A DNA stretch of 35,496 nt from positions 1-35,496 of the IMG/VR virus record IMGVR_UViG_3300042914_000555; one strand, given 5' to 3'. The notes under the pieces were generated by a model. The model was not told where the DNA came from. It was given only the letters and a program-made list of their open reading frames with translations, and ran no database searches. The translations under genes and the position numbers were made by a program. How positions within the stretch are numbered: the first letter of the stretch is position 1; the number at the start of each line of letters is the position of its first letter. Below, in pieces: positions 13,328 to 22,495 of this stretch. Origin of the DNA: a virus.

Positions 13328-15220
13328 ATGCTTGCTAAAAAAGCACTAGGCTGCGCTCCAGCGGCAGTGGCAGAGTATGTTGAGGACGTTTTCTCAACGT
13401 ATCTTTATACTGGAAACGGTTCTACACAGACAATTACTAATAATATAGACATTTCCGGTGAAGGTGGAATGGTTTGGATTCGTAGGAGAGGATCTGCCAC
13501 AGACAATCATTTAGAAAATACCGTTAGCGGTGCAACTAAATATCTGATAAGCAATACAACTAACGCAGAACAAACAAACGCAAATGCAATAACTTCTTTT
13601 AACAGCACTGGATTCTCTCTAGGTTCATTTTCAGATGTAAACAGCAACAATGGTAGTTTTGTTTCTTGGACATTTCGCGAAGCAGAGAAGTTCTTTGATG
13701 TGGTGACGTTTACCGGAACTGGTTCTAACTCTCAGGTAAATCATAATTTAGGAAGCACACCAGGTTGCATAATTGTTAAAAATACTTCTGCTACTCAAGC
13801 GTGGTATGTATACCATCGTTCTTTATCTACACCAGCAGATAATTATTTAGTATTAAACACTACTGCCGCGTCTGCATCAATTACAGGATTATGGGGTACT
13901 GTTAATTCAACTCAGTTTGGATTTTCAGGAAATAATGGTGAAAACTACGTCGCCTACCTTTTCGCCCACGACGCTGGTGGCTTTGGTGATGCTGGCGATC
14001 AGAGTGTGATTAAGTGTGGCTCCTATACTGGCAACGGTTCTGCAACTGGGCCGACAATTACACTTGGATATGAACCTCAATGGGTGCTGATTAAGCAAGC
14101 AACAGATGCAGGTACTCGCTGGACAGTTACCGACAATATGCGTGGTTTCCCAGTTACATCTTCTGCCGGACAACAAATCCTTCAGCCAAATGTAACCGAT
14201 GCAGAAGTTGGGGTTATGTACATTCAACCAACCGCAACCGGATTTAAAGTTGTAGATGTTGATGCTGATGTAAATACAAGCGGAAAAACCTACATCTACA
14301 TCGCCATTCGCCGTGGGCCGATGAAGACTCCTGAGGTTGGTACTGATGTGTTTGTTCCAATTGCGGGATCTAGTTCAGGTACAACATATCCATCAGGGAT
14401 AGTTACAGATTCAGTATTAGCGCTGTACCGACCAGGAGACACAATTTATCCTGAATTTGGTGCTAGATTGCTTGGAACAAACGTACTAACAACTTCAAGC
14501 ACAGCAGCACAAACGTCTTATTCCAGTCGTGTGTGGGATAAAATGAATGGCGCTTATAATTTTTCTGCCGATTCTAACTATCACGGGCTGTGTTTCCGCC
14601 GTGCCCCAGGCTTCTTTGATGTGGTCTGCTATACAGGCACAGGCTCTAACAGAACAGTCAGCCATAACTTAGGTGTTGCTCCTGAGTTGATTATTGTTAA
14701 GCGCAGAAGCACTGTTGCGGAGAATTGGGCTGTCTATTCAGCAACAACTGGAAACACAAAATTTCTTAGACTTAATTCAACATTGGCAGCAACAACGGAC
14801 CCAGACCGATGGAACAATACGTCCCCAACGTCTTCTGTCTTTACTGTTGGTATTGATTCTGAAGTAAATGCTTCTGGTGAAACATACGTTTCTTACCTTT
14901 TTGGGTCTGTAACTGGTGTAAGCAAAGTAGGTTCCTACACAGGCACCGGTACAACGCTTCAAGTCAACTGCGGATTTACTGGTGGCGCACGCTTTGTACT
15001 AATCAAGCGCACAGACTCCACAGGTGATTGGTATGTTTGGGATACTGCTCGTGGCATAGTAAGTGGTAACGATCCTTACTTATTACTTAACAGCACAGCA
15101 GCAGAAGTTACCAATACTGACTATATTGACACCTACTCGTCTGGGTTTGAGATTAGTAGCACAGCGCCAGCGGCAATCAATGCCAACGGTGCAACCTACA
15201 TCTACTTGAGCATAGCCTGA
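13328..15220 (+). CDS. multi-repeat tail fibre protein (DUF7483-like domains)
   Basis: A 630-residue probable receptor-binding fibre. I see about five copies of one domain of roughly 95 residues: 24-116, 122-214, 227-328, 429-526 and 532-630. Each copy carries variants of YTGTGS...V.HNLG..P..IIVK, then W.VY, then LNST, and ends in G.TYV.YLF. This resembles the DUF7483-type repeats I associate with phage fibres. A non-repeat segment (about 330-425) separates copies 3 and 4. AAGGAG precedes the ATG. A homing-type endonuclease gene follows 2 bp later. Confidence 0.75.
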   Translation: MLAKKALGCAPAAVAEYVEDVFSTYLYTGNGSTQTITNNIDISGEGGMVWIRRRGSATDNHLENTVSGATKYLISNTTNAEQTNANAITSFNSTGFSLGSFSDVNSNNGSFVSWTFREAEKFFDVVTFTGTGSNSQVNHNLGSTPGCIIVKNTSATQAWYVYHRSLSTPADNYLVLNTTAASASITGLWGTVNSTQFGFSGNNGENYVAYLFAHDAGGFGDAGDQSVIKCGSYTGNGSATGPTITLGYEPQWVLIKQATDAGTRWTVTDNMRGFPVTSSAGQQILQPNVTDAEVGVMYIQPTATGFKVVDVDADVNTSGKTYIYIAIRRGPMKTPEVGTDVFVPIAGSSSGTTYPSGIVTDSVLALYRPGDTIYPEFGARLLGTNVLTTSSTAAQTSYSSRVWDKMNGAYNFSADSNYHGLCFRRAPGFFDVVCYTGTGSNRTVSHNLGVAPELIIVKRRSTVAENWAVYSATTGNTKFLRLNSTLAATTDPDRWNNTSPTSSVFTVGIDSEVNASGETYVSYLFGSVTGVSKVGSYTGTGTTLQVNCGFTGGARFVLIKRTDSTGDWYVWDTARGIVSGNDPYLLLNSTAAEVTNTDYIDTYSSGFEISSTAPAAINANGATYIYLSIA

Positions 15221-15222
15221 GC

Positions 15223-15753
15223 ATGAGAGATCTATTCCGCAAAGCCTACACGCAGCACAAGTCAAACGCTAAAACGCGAGGCATAGAGTTTCGCTTGACG
15301 TTTGATGAGTGGAAGCAGATCTGGATTACTTCTGGCAAATGGGATCAACGTGGTCGTGGCGCAGACAAATACTGTATGTGTCGCATAGGCGATCAAGGCT
15401 GCTATGAGGTTGGTAACGTGTTCATCGGCCTAGGCAAGATCAATGTTCGTGATGGAAACCTGGGCAAACTTGATAGCGAAGAAACAAAGCGCAAAAAATC
15501 TAATGCATTAAAAGGAAAAGCAAAGCCTTGGTTTGTTGGTGACAAGAATCCAATGCACAAACTAGAAGTAAAAGCAAAGATGTCTGTCGCTGTTGGTGGT
15601 AGCAATAACTACCGAGCGAAAACCGTAGTCAGTCCCTTTGGTGTCTTTGGCTCTACAACCGAAGCAGCAAAGGAATTAAACATTCCAGCCGTGACGATCC
15701 AATGGCGTTGTCTCCATAACAAGTCTGGCTGGTCTTACTTAGCAATCGCTTAA
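15223..15753 (+). CDS. free-standing homing-type endonuclease with NUMOD-like modules
   Basis: A 176-residue probable mobile DNA endonuclease. The N-terminal part (WDQRGRGADKYCMCRIGDQG then YEVGNVFIG) resembles the degenerate HNH-like region of phage recombination or homing nucleases. The middle (SEETKRKKSNALKGK, then NPMHKLEVKAKMS) fits NUMOD3-type DNA-binding repeats. The end (SPFGVFGSTTEAAKELNIP, then WRCL and GWSYL) fits a NUMOD1-type helix-turn-helix. It is wedged between the fibre gene and its presumed assembly factor, with no strong Shine-Dalgarno. A role in DNA mobility rather than virion structure is most likely. Confidence 0.75.
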   Translation: MRDLFRKAYTQHKSNAKTRGIEFRLTFDEWKQIWITSGKWDQRGRGADKYCMCRIGDQGCYEVGNVFIGLGKINVRDGNLGKLDSEETKRKKSNALKGKAKPWFVGDKNPMHKLEVKAKMSVAVGGSNNYRAKTVVSPFGVFGSTTEAAKELNIPAVTIQWRCLHNKSGWSYLAIA

Positions 15754-15763
15754 AGGAGCAACC

Positions 15764-16213
15764 ATGTATCGCATTAAATCAAGCGGAGAAGTCAAAACTC
15801 AAGGCGAAATCCGTCAGATGTATCCTAATACCTCGTTTCCTAAAACTTGGTCAAACGAACTTGTAGCAGAACTTGGTTTGGAAGTAGTGTTTGAGACACC
15901 AGCGCCTAGCACCACAGTCTACCAAACCGCCTTCAAAGACGGTGTTGAGCAAGTAGATGGTAAGTGGGTGTGGAAGTGGTCTATCTCTGAAATGGACGAC
16001 GATGCCAAAGCAGCCAAGGATGCTGAAGCAGCAAAGAATGTGCGTACTACTCGTGATAAACTGATTGCAGAGACTGACTGGATTGTAATTAAAAACCTAG
16101 AACTAAATCAGAATGTTCCTGGTGTCTGGGAAGTCTATCGACAGAACTTGCGTGATGTCCCAGCACAGGCTGGCTTTCCACACAATGTTACTTGGCCTAC
16201 AAAACCGGAGTAA
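15764..16213 (+). CDS. tail-fibre assembly / Caudo_TAP-like protein
   Basis: A 149-residue protein whose C-terminal region (RDKLIAETDWIVIKNLE..., then EVYRQNLRDVPAQAGFP) matches the pattern of phage tail-fibre assembly proteins: a helix with W, then YRQ.LRD.P.Q.GFP, ending near WP. The N-terminal half (GEIRQMYPNTSFPKTWSNELVAELG) is also typical. These act as chaperones or minor parts of fibres. AAGGAG precedes the ATG. Its location after the fibre gene, interrupted only by the endonuclease, supports the call. Confidence 0.72.
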   Translation: MYRIKSSGEVKTQGEIRQMYPNTSFPKTWSNELVAELGLEVVFETPAPSTTVYQTAFKDGVEQVDGKWVWKWSISEMDDDAKAAKDAEAAKNVRTTRDKLIAETDWIVIKNLELNQNVPGVWEVYRQNLRDVPAQAGFPHNVTWPTKPE

Positions 16214-16216
16214 CCG

Positions 16217-16411
16217 ATGGCGGCGCATATTTCTGAAACCACAAAACACGCCGTAGACGCAGTTTCTGTTGTAACGGTTGTTGGTACGTTGGCACAATTG
16301 TTGCCAGCAATAGCTGCATTATTTACAATTATTTGGACTGGATTTCGGATCTACGAAACACAGACTGTACAAGGTTGGCTTGGTAAGGTAAAGGATAAGG
16401 ATGTCTCGTAA
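16217..16411 (+). CDS. putative small holin-like membrane protein
   Basis: A 64-residue protein with two closely spaced hydrophobic segments (about residues 16-30 and 31-44) and a charged C-terminus (GKVKDKDVS), the layout of small class II holins. It lies among structural genes, far from the endolysin, so it could instead be a minor virion or membrane protein. It overlaps the next gene by 11 bp. Another, better-placed holin candidate lies at 26701-27183. Confidence 0.55.
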   Translation: MAAHISETTKHAVDAVSVVTVVGTLAQLLPAIAALFTIIWTGFRIYETQTVQGWLGKVKDKDVS

Positions 16412-16748
16412 AGTCACTGCTGCTATCACCAGGACAGTTACAGATAAAGTAACTCTGTATACAGTCCCGACACGCAACCGTGCTGAGTGGGAGTTGTTGT
16501 ATGTCATCTCATTGACTGGTAACGACACTCCTGCTGTCTATTGGTATGATGCCTCTGCCAACGTAGAGTATCAAGTCTTAGGCGCTAAGAACTTAGGCGC
16601 TGGTGACTATGTGTTGTTAAGTAATGCTTTAGTTGTGATGGAAGAGGATGACCAGATTCGTGTTAAGAACAGTTCTACTAATACTGTAACTTATATTGCT
16701 ACCGTTAATCTAGTACAAAACACTGCCGTAAGTTATCATCAAAATTAA
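16401..16748 (+). CDS. hypothetical beta-rich structural protein
   Basis: A 115-residue protein starting inside the end of the holin-like gene, with AAGGAT upstream. The sequence (WELLYVISLTGNDTPAVYWYD, GDYVLLSNALVVMEEDDQIRVKN) looks like a single beta-sandwich, as in small phage head or fibre proteins that bind another virion subunit. The function is unassigned. Confidence 0.7.
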   Translation: MSRKVTAAITRTVTDKVTLYTVPTRNRAEWELLYVISLTGNDTPAVYWYDASANVEYQVLGAKNLGAGDYVLLSNALVVMEEDDQIRVKNSSTNTVTYIATVNLVQNTAVSYHQN

Positions 16749-16757
16749 GGAGCTTTT

Positions 16758-16916
16758 ATGCCTCTAAAAAAAGGTTATTCAGACAAAACTGTTAGCACCA
16801 ATATTAAGAAACTAAAGAAAGAAGGCTATCCGCAGAAACAGGCAGTAGCTATCTCTCTTAGTAAAGCTGGCAGATCTAAGCCGATGATGATGAAGAAAGC
16901 TGGCCGTGGTCGCTAA
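16758..16916 (+). CDS. 52-residue basic protein with KQAVAIxLS motif
   Basis: A short Lys/Arg-rich protein: [20 protein letters not shown], then [19 protein letters not shown], then [10 protein letters not shown]. The helix KQAVAI.LS..G is a recurring motif in small phage proteins of unknown function. AAGGAG lies 7 nt before the ATG. Its 3' end overlaps the next small ORF by 11 bp. It is probably a nucleic-acid-binding virion or packaging accessory, inferred from composition. Confidence 0.72.
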   Translation: MPLKKGYSDKTVSTNIKKLKKEGYPQKQAVAISLSKAGRSKPMMMKKAGRGR

Positions 16917-17055
16917 AAAAGGTCTTTATTACAACATTCAAGCTAAACGCAAGCGTATCGCTGAAGGCTCCGGCGAGAAAATGCGTAAGCCTGGAACCAA
17001 AGGCGCTCCTACTGCTAAAGCCTTTAAAGAGGCTAAGAAGACTGCGAAGAAATAA
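16906..17055 (+). CDS. 49-residue basic protein
   Basis: A short Lys/Arg/Ala-rich protein starting at GTG (16906), inside the end of the preceding gene. Core: [20 protein letters not shown], then [15 protein letters not shown]. Its TAA shares an A with the ATG of the next gene (TAATG), indicating coupled translation. I recall similar short phage proteins containing this [10 protein letters not shown] segment, without known function. Confidence 0.7.
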   Translation: MVAKKGLYYNIQAKRKRIAEGSGEKMRKPGTKGAPTAKAFKEAKKTAKK

Positions 17056-17303
17056 TGGTTAAGAAAGTCTATCAGAACCCTGAAGGTGGTCTTAATGCCA
17101 AAGGTAGAGCCTATTTTAAGCGTACTGAAGGCGCTAATCTCAAACCACCAGTATCGGCCAAGACAGCAGCAAAGTCACCCAAAGCAGCAGCACGCCGTAA
17201 GTCCTTCTGTGCTCGTATGTCAGGGGTTGATGGACCACTTAAAGATGAAAAAGGCAGGCCAACAAGGAAAGCCCTAGCACTGAAGAAATGGGATTGTCGT
17301 TGA
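17055..17303 (+). CDS. 82-residue basic protein with CARMSG motif
   Basis: A Lys/Arg-rich protein with a conserved-looking N-terminus (GGLNAKGRAYFKR) and C-terminal half (ARRKSFCARMSGVDGPLKDE, ending in KKWDCR). The RKSFCARM...KKW.C pattern recurs in small phage proteins of unknown function. It is the last of three overlapping basic genes, coupled by TAATG to the second. An RNA hairpin GAGTA/TACTC follows the stop. Confidence 0.72.
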   Translation: MVKKVYQNPEGGLNAKGRAYFKRTEGANLKPPVSAKTAAKSPKAAARRKSFCARMSGVDGPLKDEKGRPTRKALALKKWDCR

Positions 17304-17335
17304 GTAGTGCTTTTTACTCTACCGGAATATAAACA

Positions 17336-17992
17336 ATGGCTACTACATATTTACAATTAGTGAACGATGTCTTAACTAGGCTAAGAGAGCCTGCTGTAGC
17401 GTCTGTAACTGAGAATGACTACAGTGCTTTGATTGGCAAGCTAGTTAATGATTCTAAGCGTGAGGTTGAAGACGCATGGGATTGGGAAGCACTGGCAACA
17501 ACATACACTATCTCTACTTCTAACGGTACAACATCTTATTCTATTACTGGTGCTGGCGATGCCTCTAGGATTCACCGTGTCTACAACACCACTAATCGTA
17601 TTTATTTAGAAGAAAGACCGCACGATTTTTTTATTTCTAATATCGAATTAGCTGCTCAAACAACATACGGAATACCTGCTTATTGGAGTACAGATGGTAT
17701 TGATGGTAGCGGTGATCTAAAGATTCAGATCTTTCCTGTGCCAAACACAACCTATACCATTAAAGTTGATGCCTATACTCCAGAAGCAGAACTAAGTACT
17801 AACTCAAGCTCAACTAAGTTACCTAAAATTCCTATTGTTGCACTTGCTTGGGCTAAGGCTATTGAAGAGCGTGGTGAGGACGGTGGTGTCAATGTTAGCA
17901 GCCAGTATGCTGTTGCTAAACAAGCACTAGCAGACAGGATTGCTGTTGAGGCAAACCGTAGACCTGATGAGTTCTCTTTCTATTCAGTATAA
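17336..17992 (+). CDS. tail tubular protein A-like (head-tail adaptor)
   Basis: A 218-residue adaptor that probably joins the portal to the tail tube, as T7 gp11 does. The opening ATTYLQLVNDVLTRLREP, the DSKREVEDAWDWEAL helix and the C-terminal helix (PIVALAWAKAIEERGEDGG) are typical of this family of podophage adaptors. The stop overlaps the next gene's ATG by one base (TAATG), so adaptor and tube protein are coupled. Confidence 0.82.
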   Translation: MATTYLQLVNDVLTRLREPAVASVTENDYSALIGKLVNDSKREVEDAWDWEALATTYTISTSNGTTSYSITGAGDASRIHRVYNTTNRIYLEERPHDFFISNIELAAQTTYGIPAYWSTDGIDGSGDLKIQIFPVPNTTYTIKVDAYTPEAELSTNSSSTKLPKIPIVALAWAKAIEERGEDGGVNVSSQYAVAKQALADRIAVEANRRPDEFSFYSV

Positions 17993-19593
17993 TGCCTAAC
18001 AAACCACTACAAGCATCATCCCTTACGTCACCAGGATTCTTTGGACTAAACAGTCAAGACTCTGGTGTCAATATGGACCAGTCATTTGCGCTGACAGCTA
18101 ACAACGCTGTTATTGACAAATCTGGTCGTATTGCCGCTCGTAAAGGATGGTCATACCGTACATCGTCTGGTGGCACATCATCGTCACCAGAGGCTATGTT
18201 TGAGTTTAGAGCAGACAACACTACCTATACTATTATCAGCACAGGCAACAATAAACTGTTTACTGGTGAAACCACCATGACAGAGATGCCTGTACGTAAC
18301 AGTACTAACTCTGCTAATCTGACTTACACAATCACAGACAATAACTGGCAGATCGTACAGGGTGAATACGATACTGGATTAAGCCGCTCTTCTCATGCTT
18401 ATCTGGTACAGGCTGGGCATCCAGTACTGACTTACCATAAATTAGGTTCTACTGCTCATGCACACACAGGCTCCTATGGCTTTCAACGATTAGGTGACAT
18501 TGGAACTGTGCCTACTGGCTACACTACTACTACCTTTACTCCTAACTGTGCATTAGCTGCTTATGGTCGTTTATGGGTAGCCACAATTGGATCTGATGAT
18601 CTTACTGTTTATTATTCAGTTTTACTTGACAACAGTAACTTTAGTGGTGTAGGATCTGGTTTTATAAACCTAGAACAAGTTATTCCTGGTGGCGACAGCA
18701 TTGTTGCTCTTGCAGAACATAATAATGGACTTATTATCTTCTGTCAAAATAACATCGTTATTTATTCTAACGCCAACGATATTGACAACATACAGTTACT
18801 AGACGTTATTACTGGTGTTGGTTGTGTAGCAAGAGACTCTGTTCAAAACATTGGAACTGATATTCTGTTCTTGTCTGATTCTGGTGTTCGTAGCATTGGT
18901 CGTACAATTCAAGAAAAGTCTGCTCCTGTGAGAGACATTAGTCGTAATGTTCGTGACCAGTTGTTATCCTACATATCAGCAGAAGACATGAAGACTGTAC
19001 GAAGTGTCTACTTTGAGCCAGATGCTTTCTATTTATTGACGATGCCAACCAGTGGTTTTACATTCTGCTTTGACTTGCGTCAGTTCCTACAGGATGGATC
19101 TGCTAGAGCAACTATATGGGATAGTGTTTCTCCATTATCTTTGTGTGCCACAGAAAACCGTAGGCTTCTGTTAGGCAAAACCAATGGGATTGCTTTATAC
19201 AATGGATATAACGATAACGCAGCAGCATATACTTTTTCTTATTATACTCCTTATCTTGACTTTGGGGCCCCATCTGTAATTAAGATGCTAAAGAAGATAG
19301 GAATAGTTATTGTTGGCGCTAGTTCTACTACATTTGATATTCGTTGGGCTTTTGACTACGCAACCAACTATAAAACTGCTCGTGTAGTTACACCTGCTGC
19401 AGACGTATCTGAATATGGTATTGCTGAATACGCCATTGCTGAATATTCTTCTTCTATTACAATTGAAAGCCTGAAGAGGCAATTATCTGGCAACGGTAAT
19501 GTTGTGCAAATTGGTATTGACGCTGAAGTAGATGGCTACCCAGTGTCTGTTCAAAAACTTGACATCTATGCTGTAACTGGAAGGACAATCTAA
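17992..19593 (+). CDS. tail tubular protein B-like (tail nozzle)
   Basis: A 533-residue beta-rich protein that probably forms the tail tube or nozzle below the adaptor. The N-terminal NNAVIDKSGRIAARKGW segment and beta-propeller-like repeats (AAYGRLWVATIGSDDL, EHNNGLIIFCQNNIVIYS, IGTDILFLSDSGVRSIG) resemble podophage tail tube B or nozzle proteins. It is coupled to the adaptor upstream (TAATG) and its stop abuts the short fibre-like gene downstream. T7 gp12 has an equivalent position. Confidence 0.75.
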   Translation: MPNKPLQASSLTSPGFFGLNSQDSGVNMDQSFALTANNAVIDKSGRIAARKGWSYRTSSGGTSSSPEAMFEFRADNTTYTIISTGNNKLFTGETTMTEMPVRNSTNSANLTYTITDNNWQIVQGEYDTGLSRSSHAYLVQAGHPVLTYHKLGSTAHAHTGSYGFQRLGDIGTVPTGYTTTTFTPNCALAAYGRLWVATIGSDDLTVYYSVLLDNSNFSGVGSGFINLEQVIPGGDSIVALAEHNNGLIIFCQNNIVIYSNANDIDNIQLLDVITGVGCVARDSVQNIGTDILFLSDSGVRSIGRTIQEKSAPVRDISRNVRDQLLSYISAEDMKTVRSVYFEPDAFYLLTMPTSGFTFCFDLRQFLQDGSARATIWDSVSPLSLCATENRRLLLGKTNGIALYNGYNDNAAAYTFSYYTPYLDFGAPSVIKMLKKIGIVIVGASSTTFDIRWAFDYATNYKTARVVTPAADVSEYGIAEYAIAEYSSSITIESLKRQLSGNGNVVQIGIDAEVDGYPVSVQKLDIYAVTGRTI

Positions 19594-19853
19594 TGAGCAA
19601 TTACGTTAAGACTACTAACTTCACAGCGAAGGACTCGCTGACCACAGGCGATCCGGCAAAGGTTGTTCGTGGCTCTGAGATTGATACAGAGTTTACTAAC
19701 ATTGCTACTGCTGTTGCAACTAAGGCAGATACAGCAAGCCCAACATTCACTGGAACTGTTACAGCAGGCACAGTATCAGCAGGCGCTGTTACAGTAACTA
19801 GCCTTACTAATAGCGGTGATTACACTGGAACGATCAGCGGAGGTACATACTAA
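19593..19853 (+). CDS. short fibre-like protein ending TISGGTY
   Basis: An 86-residue protein resembling a fibre N-terminus (VVRGSEIDTEFTNIATAVAT, then SPTFTGTVTAGTVSAGAV) that stops before any receptor domain, at TISGGTY. It may be a compact tail adaptor, or a fibre stub whose distal part is supplied by another gene. The same C-terminal heptapeptide ends the 12473-12661 protein. Start and stop each share one base with their neighbours. Confidence 0.68.
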   Translation: MSNYVKTTNFTAKDSLTTGDPAKVVRGSEIDTEFTNIATAVATKADTASPTFTGTVTAGTVSAGAVTVTSLTNSGDYTGTISGGTY

Positions 19854-22495
19854 TGGCTACGAAAGCAGAAAAAGAAGCCGCTAAAGTTGCTAAACAAGAA
19901 GCTAGAGCAGAAAAAAAGGCAGAAAAAGAAGCAGTAAAAGCAGAGCGATCTGAACTTGCAAGGATAGACGCTGCACAGAAAGCTGAAATCAATGCGCTAA
20001 AAGCAGAAGGCGTAAAAGGTAAGGCATTATCAGCAGAGAGAAAAGCAAACACTGCTGAGTATAAGAACGCTGAAAATCTCTTTAGTGCTTCAGGCCGTCA
20101 AACGCTTTTGACTGGTGGACAGCCACGATTCTTCTCTAATGCTTCTACATATTCTGGTACAACTGCCGAGGGTGTAAATCAGAGACTGCAAACTGCAGCT
20201 TCTAAATATGACACACTAGGTATTGCTGATTTATCAATGGCTGGTAAAACCAAGGTTGGTCTTGGATTAGATAAGTTAGTCCGATATGATCTTGGTAAGG
20301 CAGGACAAACAGCAACAACAACAATTCAAAGAGCAGAAAAGTTTGTTGGAAATACTTTTACTCCTGAACAGTTACAACAAGAAGGCATCAAAGTTAAGGA
20401 AGTTAAAGGCGCTCCTGGTCTCTTTAGATATAAAACTGGTAGCGAAGGCAACAATATTTACACTTTCTTCCGTAAAGACGCTGATGGCAACTTTGTAGGC
20501 ACTGGTGTAAACAGAACTGCTACTCCTCAAGATGATGGTGGCTTTTTTGGTTCTGATTTAGGCAAAGCACTAATGATTGCTGGTAGTATTGCTCTTACAT
20601 TTACTCCTGGCGGTCAAGCATTTGCTGGAAGTATAGGATCTGCTCTTAGTGGTGGTACTTTATCTGGCTTGTCTGCACAGGCTCTCGGCAGCGCAGTTGT
20701 TCGCGGTGTCTCTACTGGCCTAATTACTGGTGATGTAGAGAAAGGCTTAATTGCTGGCGCTCTTAGTGGCGCTGGTTCAGCATTAAACTTGTCCGGCGAA
20801 CTAGGAAATGTTTTTGATTCTGTTGGCCTTGGTGATTACAAAGATGCTTTTGGTGTTATTGGTGGTCAAGCCAGCCAAGCATCAATGGCTGCTGCTGATG
20901 CTGTTAGTCAAGCTGCCTCCGGTCTTGGAGCAGATCAGATTGCTTCTAATCTAGTTGCTGCTGGTATTGATCCTGCAATTGCTCAAAATGCAGCGTCTTT
21001 GGCACTACAGGGTGGAACAACAAGTGCTATTACATCTGCACTAAACAGTCAAGGTGCTGGTGGTGTTTCATTAGCAGATTTGGGTATTCAAGAGGCAGGA
21101 GAAGAAGCAGTAACTCCGGTTTCTAATATGCTGACTCAGGGAGAAGCTGCTAATTTAGGTATGCTTGATGGCGGCGGAGCAACCGTGCCAAGTGCCTTTG
21201 ACCAAGCAGTAGAAAGTGCCTTAGGCGGTGGATCAAACTTAGGACAGTTCGGCAACATCAATACTCTTGGCTTTGGAGATGCATTGCCAACCACAGACGC
21301 ATTAACGCAGTCTTTGATTGCTGCTGGTCTATCTCCAGGAACTGCTGCTAACTTAGCAGGGGCTACTCTTGCTGGTGTTGGCGGTGCTGGAGGCGCTGCT
21401 GCTGGCTTATTAGGTACAGGTGCGTTGGAAAGCCTTGCTGCAGGCGCTGGTGCTGGCCTTACAGCAACTCAGATTGCAAACCTAGCAAGAACTGGTGCTG
21501 GCCTCTTAGGTGGTGGTGGTGCTGGTGGTGGCGCTGGTGGTGGTTTTAATTTAGGTGGTCTAAACCTTGGCGGTATGCTTGGCGCTGGCATCGACTTGGC
21601 AGCCCTTTCAGCATTACAACAAGAAGCCACTGGCCTTGGTCGTCAACTAGGTGCTGAGGCTGCTCAGATTGGCCGTGAAGCCGCTGTTCCGTTTACGCCA
21701 TATACTGTTACCACAGGCGCTGGAACAGGCACTGTAGCCCCTGGAGCCGCTACTGCAACGGCTGCTCCCGCTTATGAGGCACTTCGTCAGCAACAACTTG
21801 GACTTGCTGGTCAGACATTCGGTGCTATCAATCCTGCCCAAGCAGCACAGACACTGTACGCACAGGCAGAGGCATTAGCTGCCCCTGGTCGTGCTCGTGA
21901 GCAAGAGGCTTTATTGGCTGATTTACAACGCCGTGGTCTAGGTGGCTTTGGTCAGAATCTGCCCACTGTTGGCGGTGCTGTTAGAGGAGTAAATCCACTG
22001 TTTGAGTCGCTCCTGTCTGCACAAGAGACTGCTCGTGCTCGTCAAGCACTAGAAGCACAACAGTTTGGTACTCAAGAGGCAACAAGGCAGGCTGCTCTTG
22101 GTCAAAGTCTTGTTAGAGGCGCTCAAGGAATTGATTTACAGGCACTTGAATCACTCAATACTGCTGCTACATTAGGACAGCAAGAAAGAGCACTAGCAAG
22201 TCGAAATGCTGCAATTGGAGCCGAAGCTGCTCTGCAAGGTCTTGGTATGCGTAGTCCTTATGAAAGAATTGGTTTGGCGGCAACAGGACAGGCATTGGCG
22301 GGATTGGGTGGCGCAACTAGGGGTTTGTTTGGTCTACCGACAGAACAAGGTAATGTTGGGGGCGGCAACCTTAACCTCAGTAATATATTAGGTTTATTTG
22401 GTAGTGCCCCTTCAATATTTAATAATCCTGCAGCAACTGGTGGTTTTGGCTCTGGTTACATTTTTGGTAACGAAGATTTAGGACAGTATTTCTAA
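19853..22495 (+). CDS. internal virion (ejection) protein, Ala/Gly-rich
   Basis: An 880-residue protein, probably packed in the capsid and ejected into the host to help DNA entry. Residues 1-60 are a charged Ala/Lys/Glu coiled coil (KAEKEAAKVAKQEARAEKK). The middle (about 230-560) is highly Ala/Gly-rich with hydrophobic helices (ALMIAGSIALTFTPGG, GGAGGAAAGLLGTG) that could insert in membranes. The last third is Gln/Ala-rich and helical. No lytic enzyme motif is seen. It is the first of three large genes in this position, as in podophage ejection-protein clusters. Confidence 0.72.
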   Translation: MATKAEKEAAKVAKQEARAEKKAEKEAVKAERSELARIDAAQKAEINALKAEGVKGKALSAERKANTAEYKNAENLFSASGRQTLLTGGQPRFFSNASTYSGTTAEGVNQRLQTAASKYDTLGIADLSMAGKTKVGLGLDKLVRYDLGKAGQTATTTIQRAEKFVGNTFTPEQLQQEGIKVKEVKGAPGLFRYKTGSEGNNIYTFFRKDADGNFVGTGVNRTATPQDDGGFFGSDLGKALMIAGSIALTFTPGGQAFAGSIGSALSGGTLSGLSAQALGSAVVRGVSTGLITGDVEKGLIAGALSGAGSALNLSGELGNVFDSVGLGDYKDAFGVIGGQASQASMAAADAVSQAASGLGADQIASNLVAAGIDPAIAQNAASLALQGGTTSAITSALNSQGAGGVSLADLGIQEAGEEAVTPVSNMLTQGEAANLGMLDGGGATVPSAFDQAVESALGGGSNLGQFGNINTLGFGDALPTTDALTQSLIAAGLSPGTAANLAGATLAGVGGAGGAAAGLLGTGALESLAAGAGAGLTATQIANLARTGAGLLGGGGAGGGAGGGFNLGGLNLGGMLGAGIDLAALSALQQEATGLGRQLGAEAAQIGREAAVPFTPYTVTTGAGTGTVAPGAATATAAPAYEALRQQQLGLAGQTFGAINPAQAAQTLYAQAEALAAPGRAREQEALLADLQRRGLGGFGQNLPTVGGAVRGVNPLFESLLSAQETARARQALEAQQFGTQEATRQAALGQSLVRGAQGIDLQALESLNTAATLGQQERALASRNAAIGAEAALQGLGMRSPYERIGLAATGQALAGLGGATRGLFGLPTEQGNVGGGNLNLSNILGLFGSAPSIFNNPAATGGFGSGYIFGNEDLGQYF

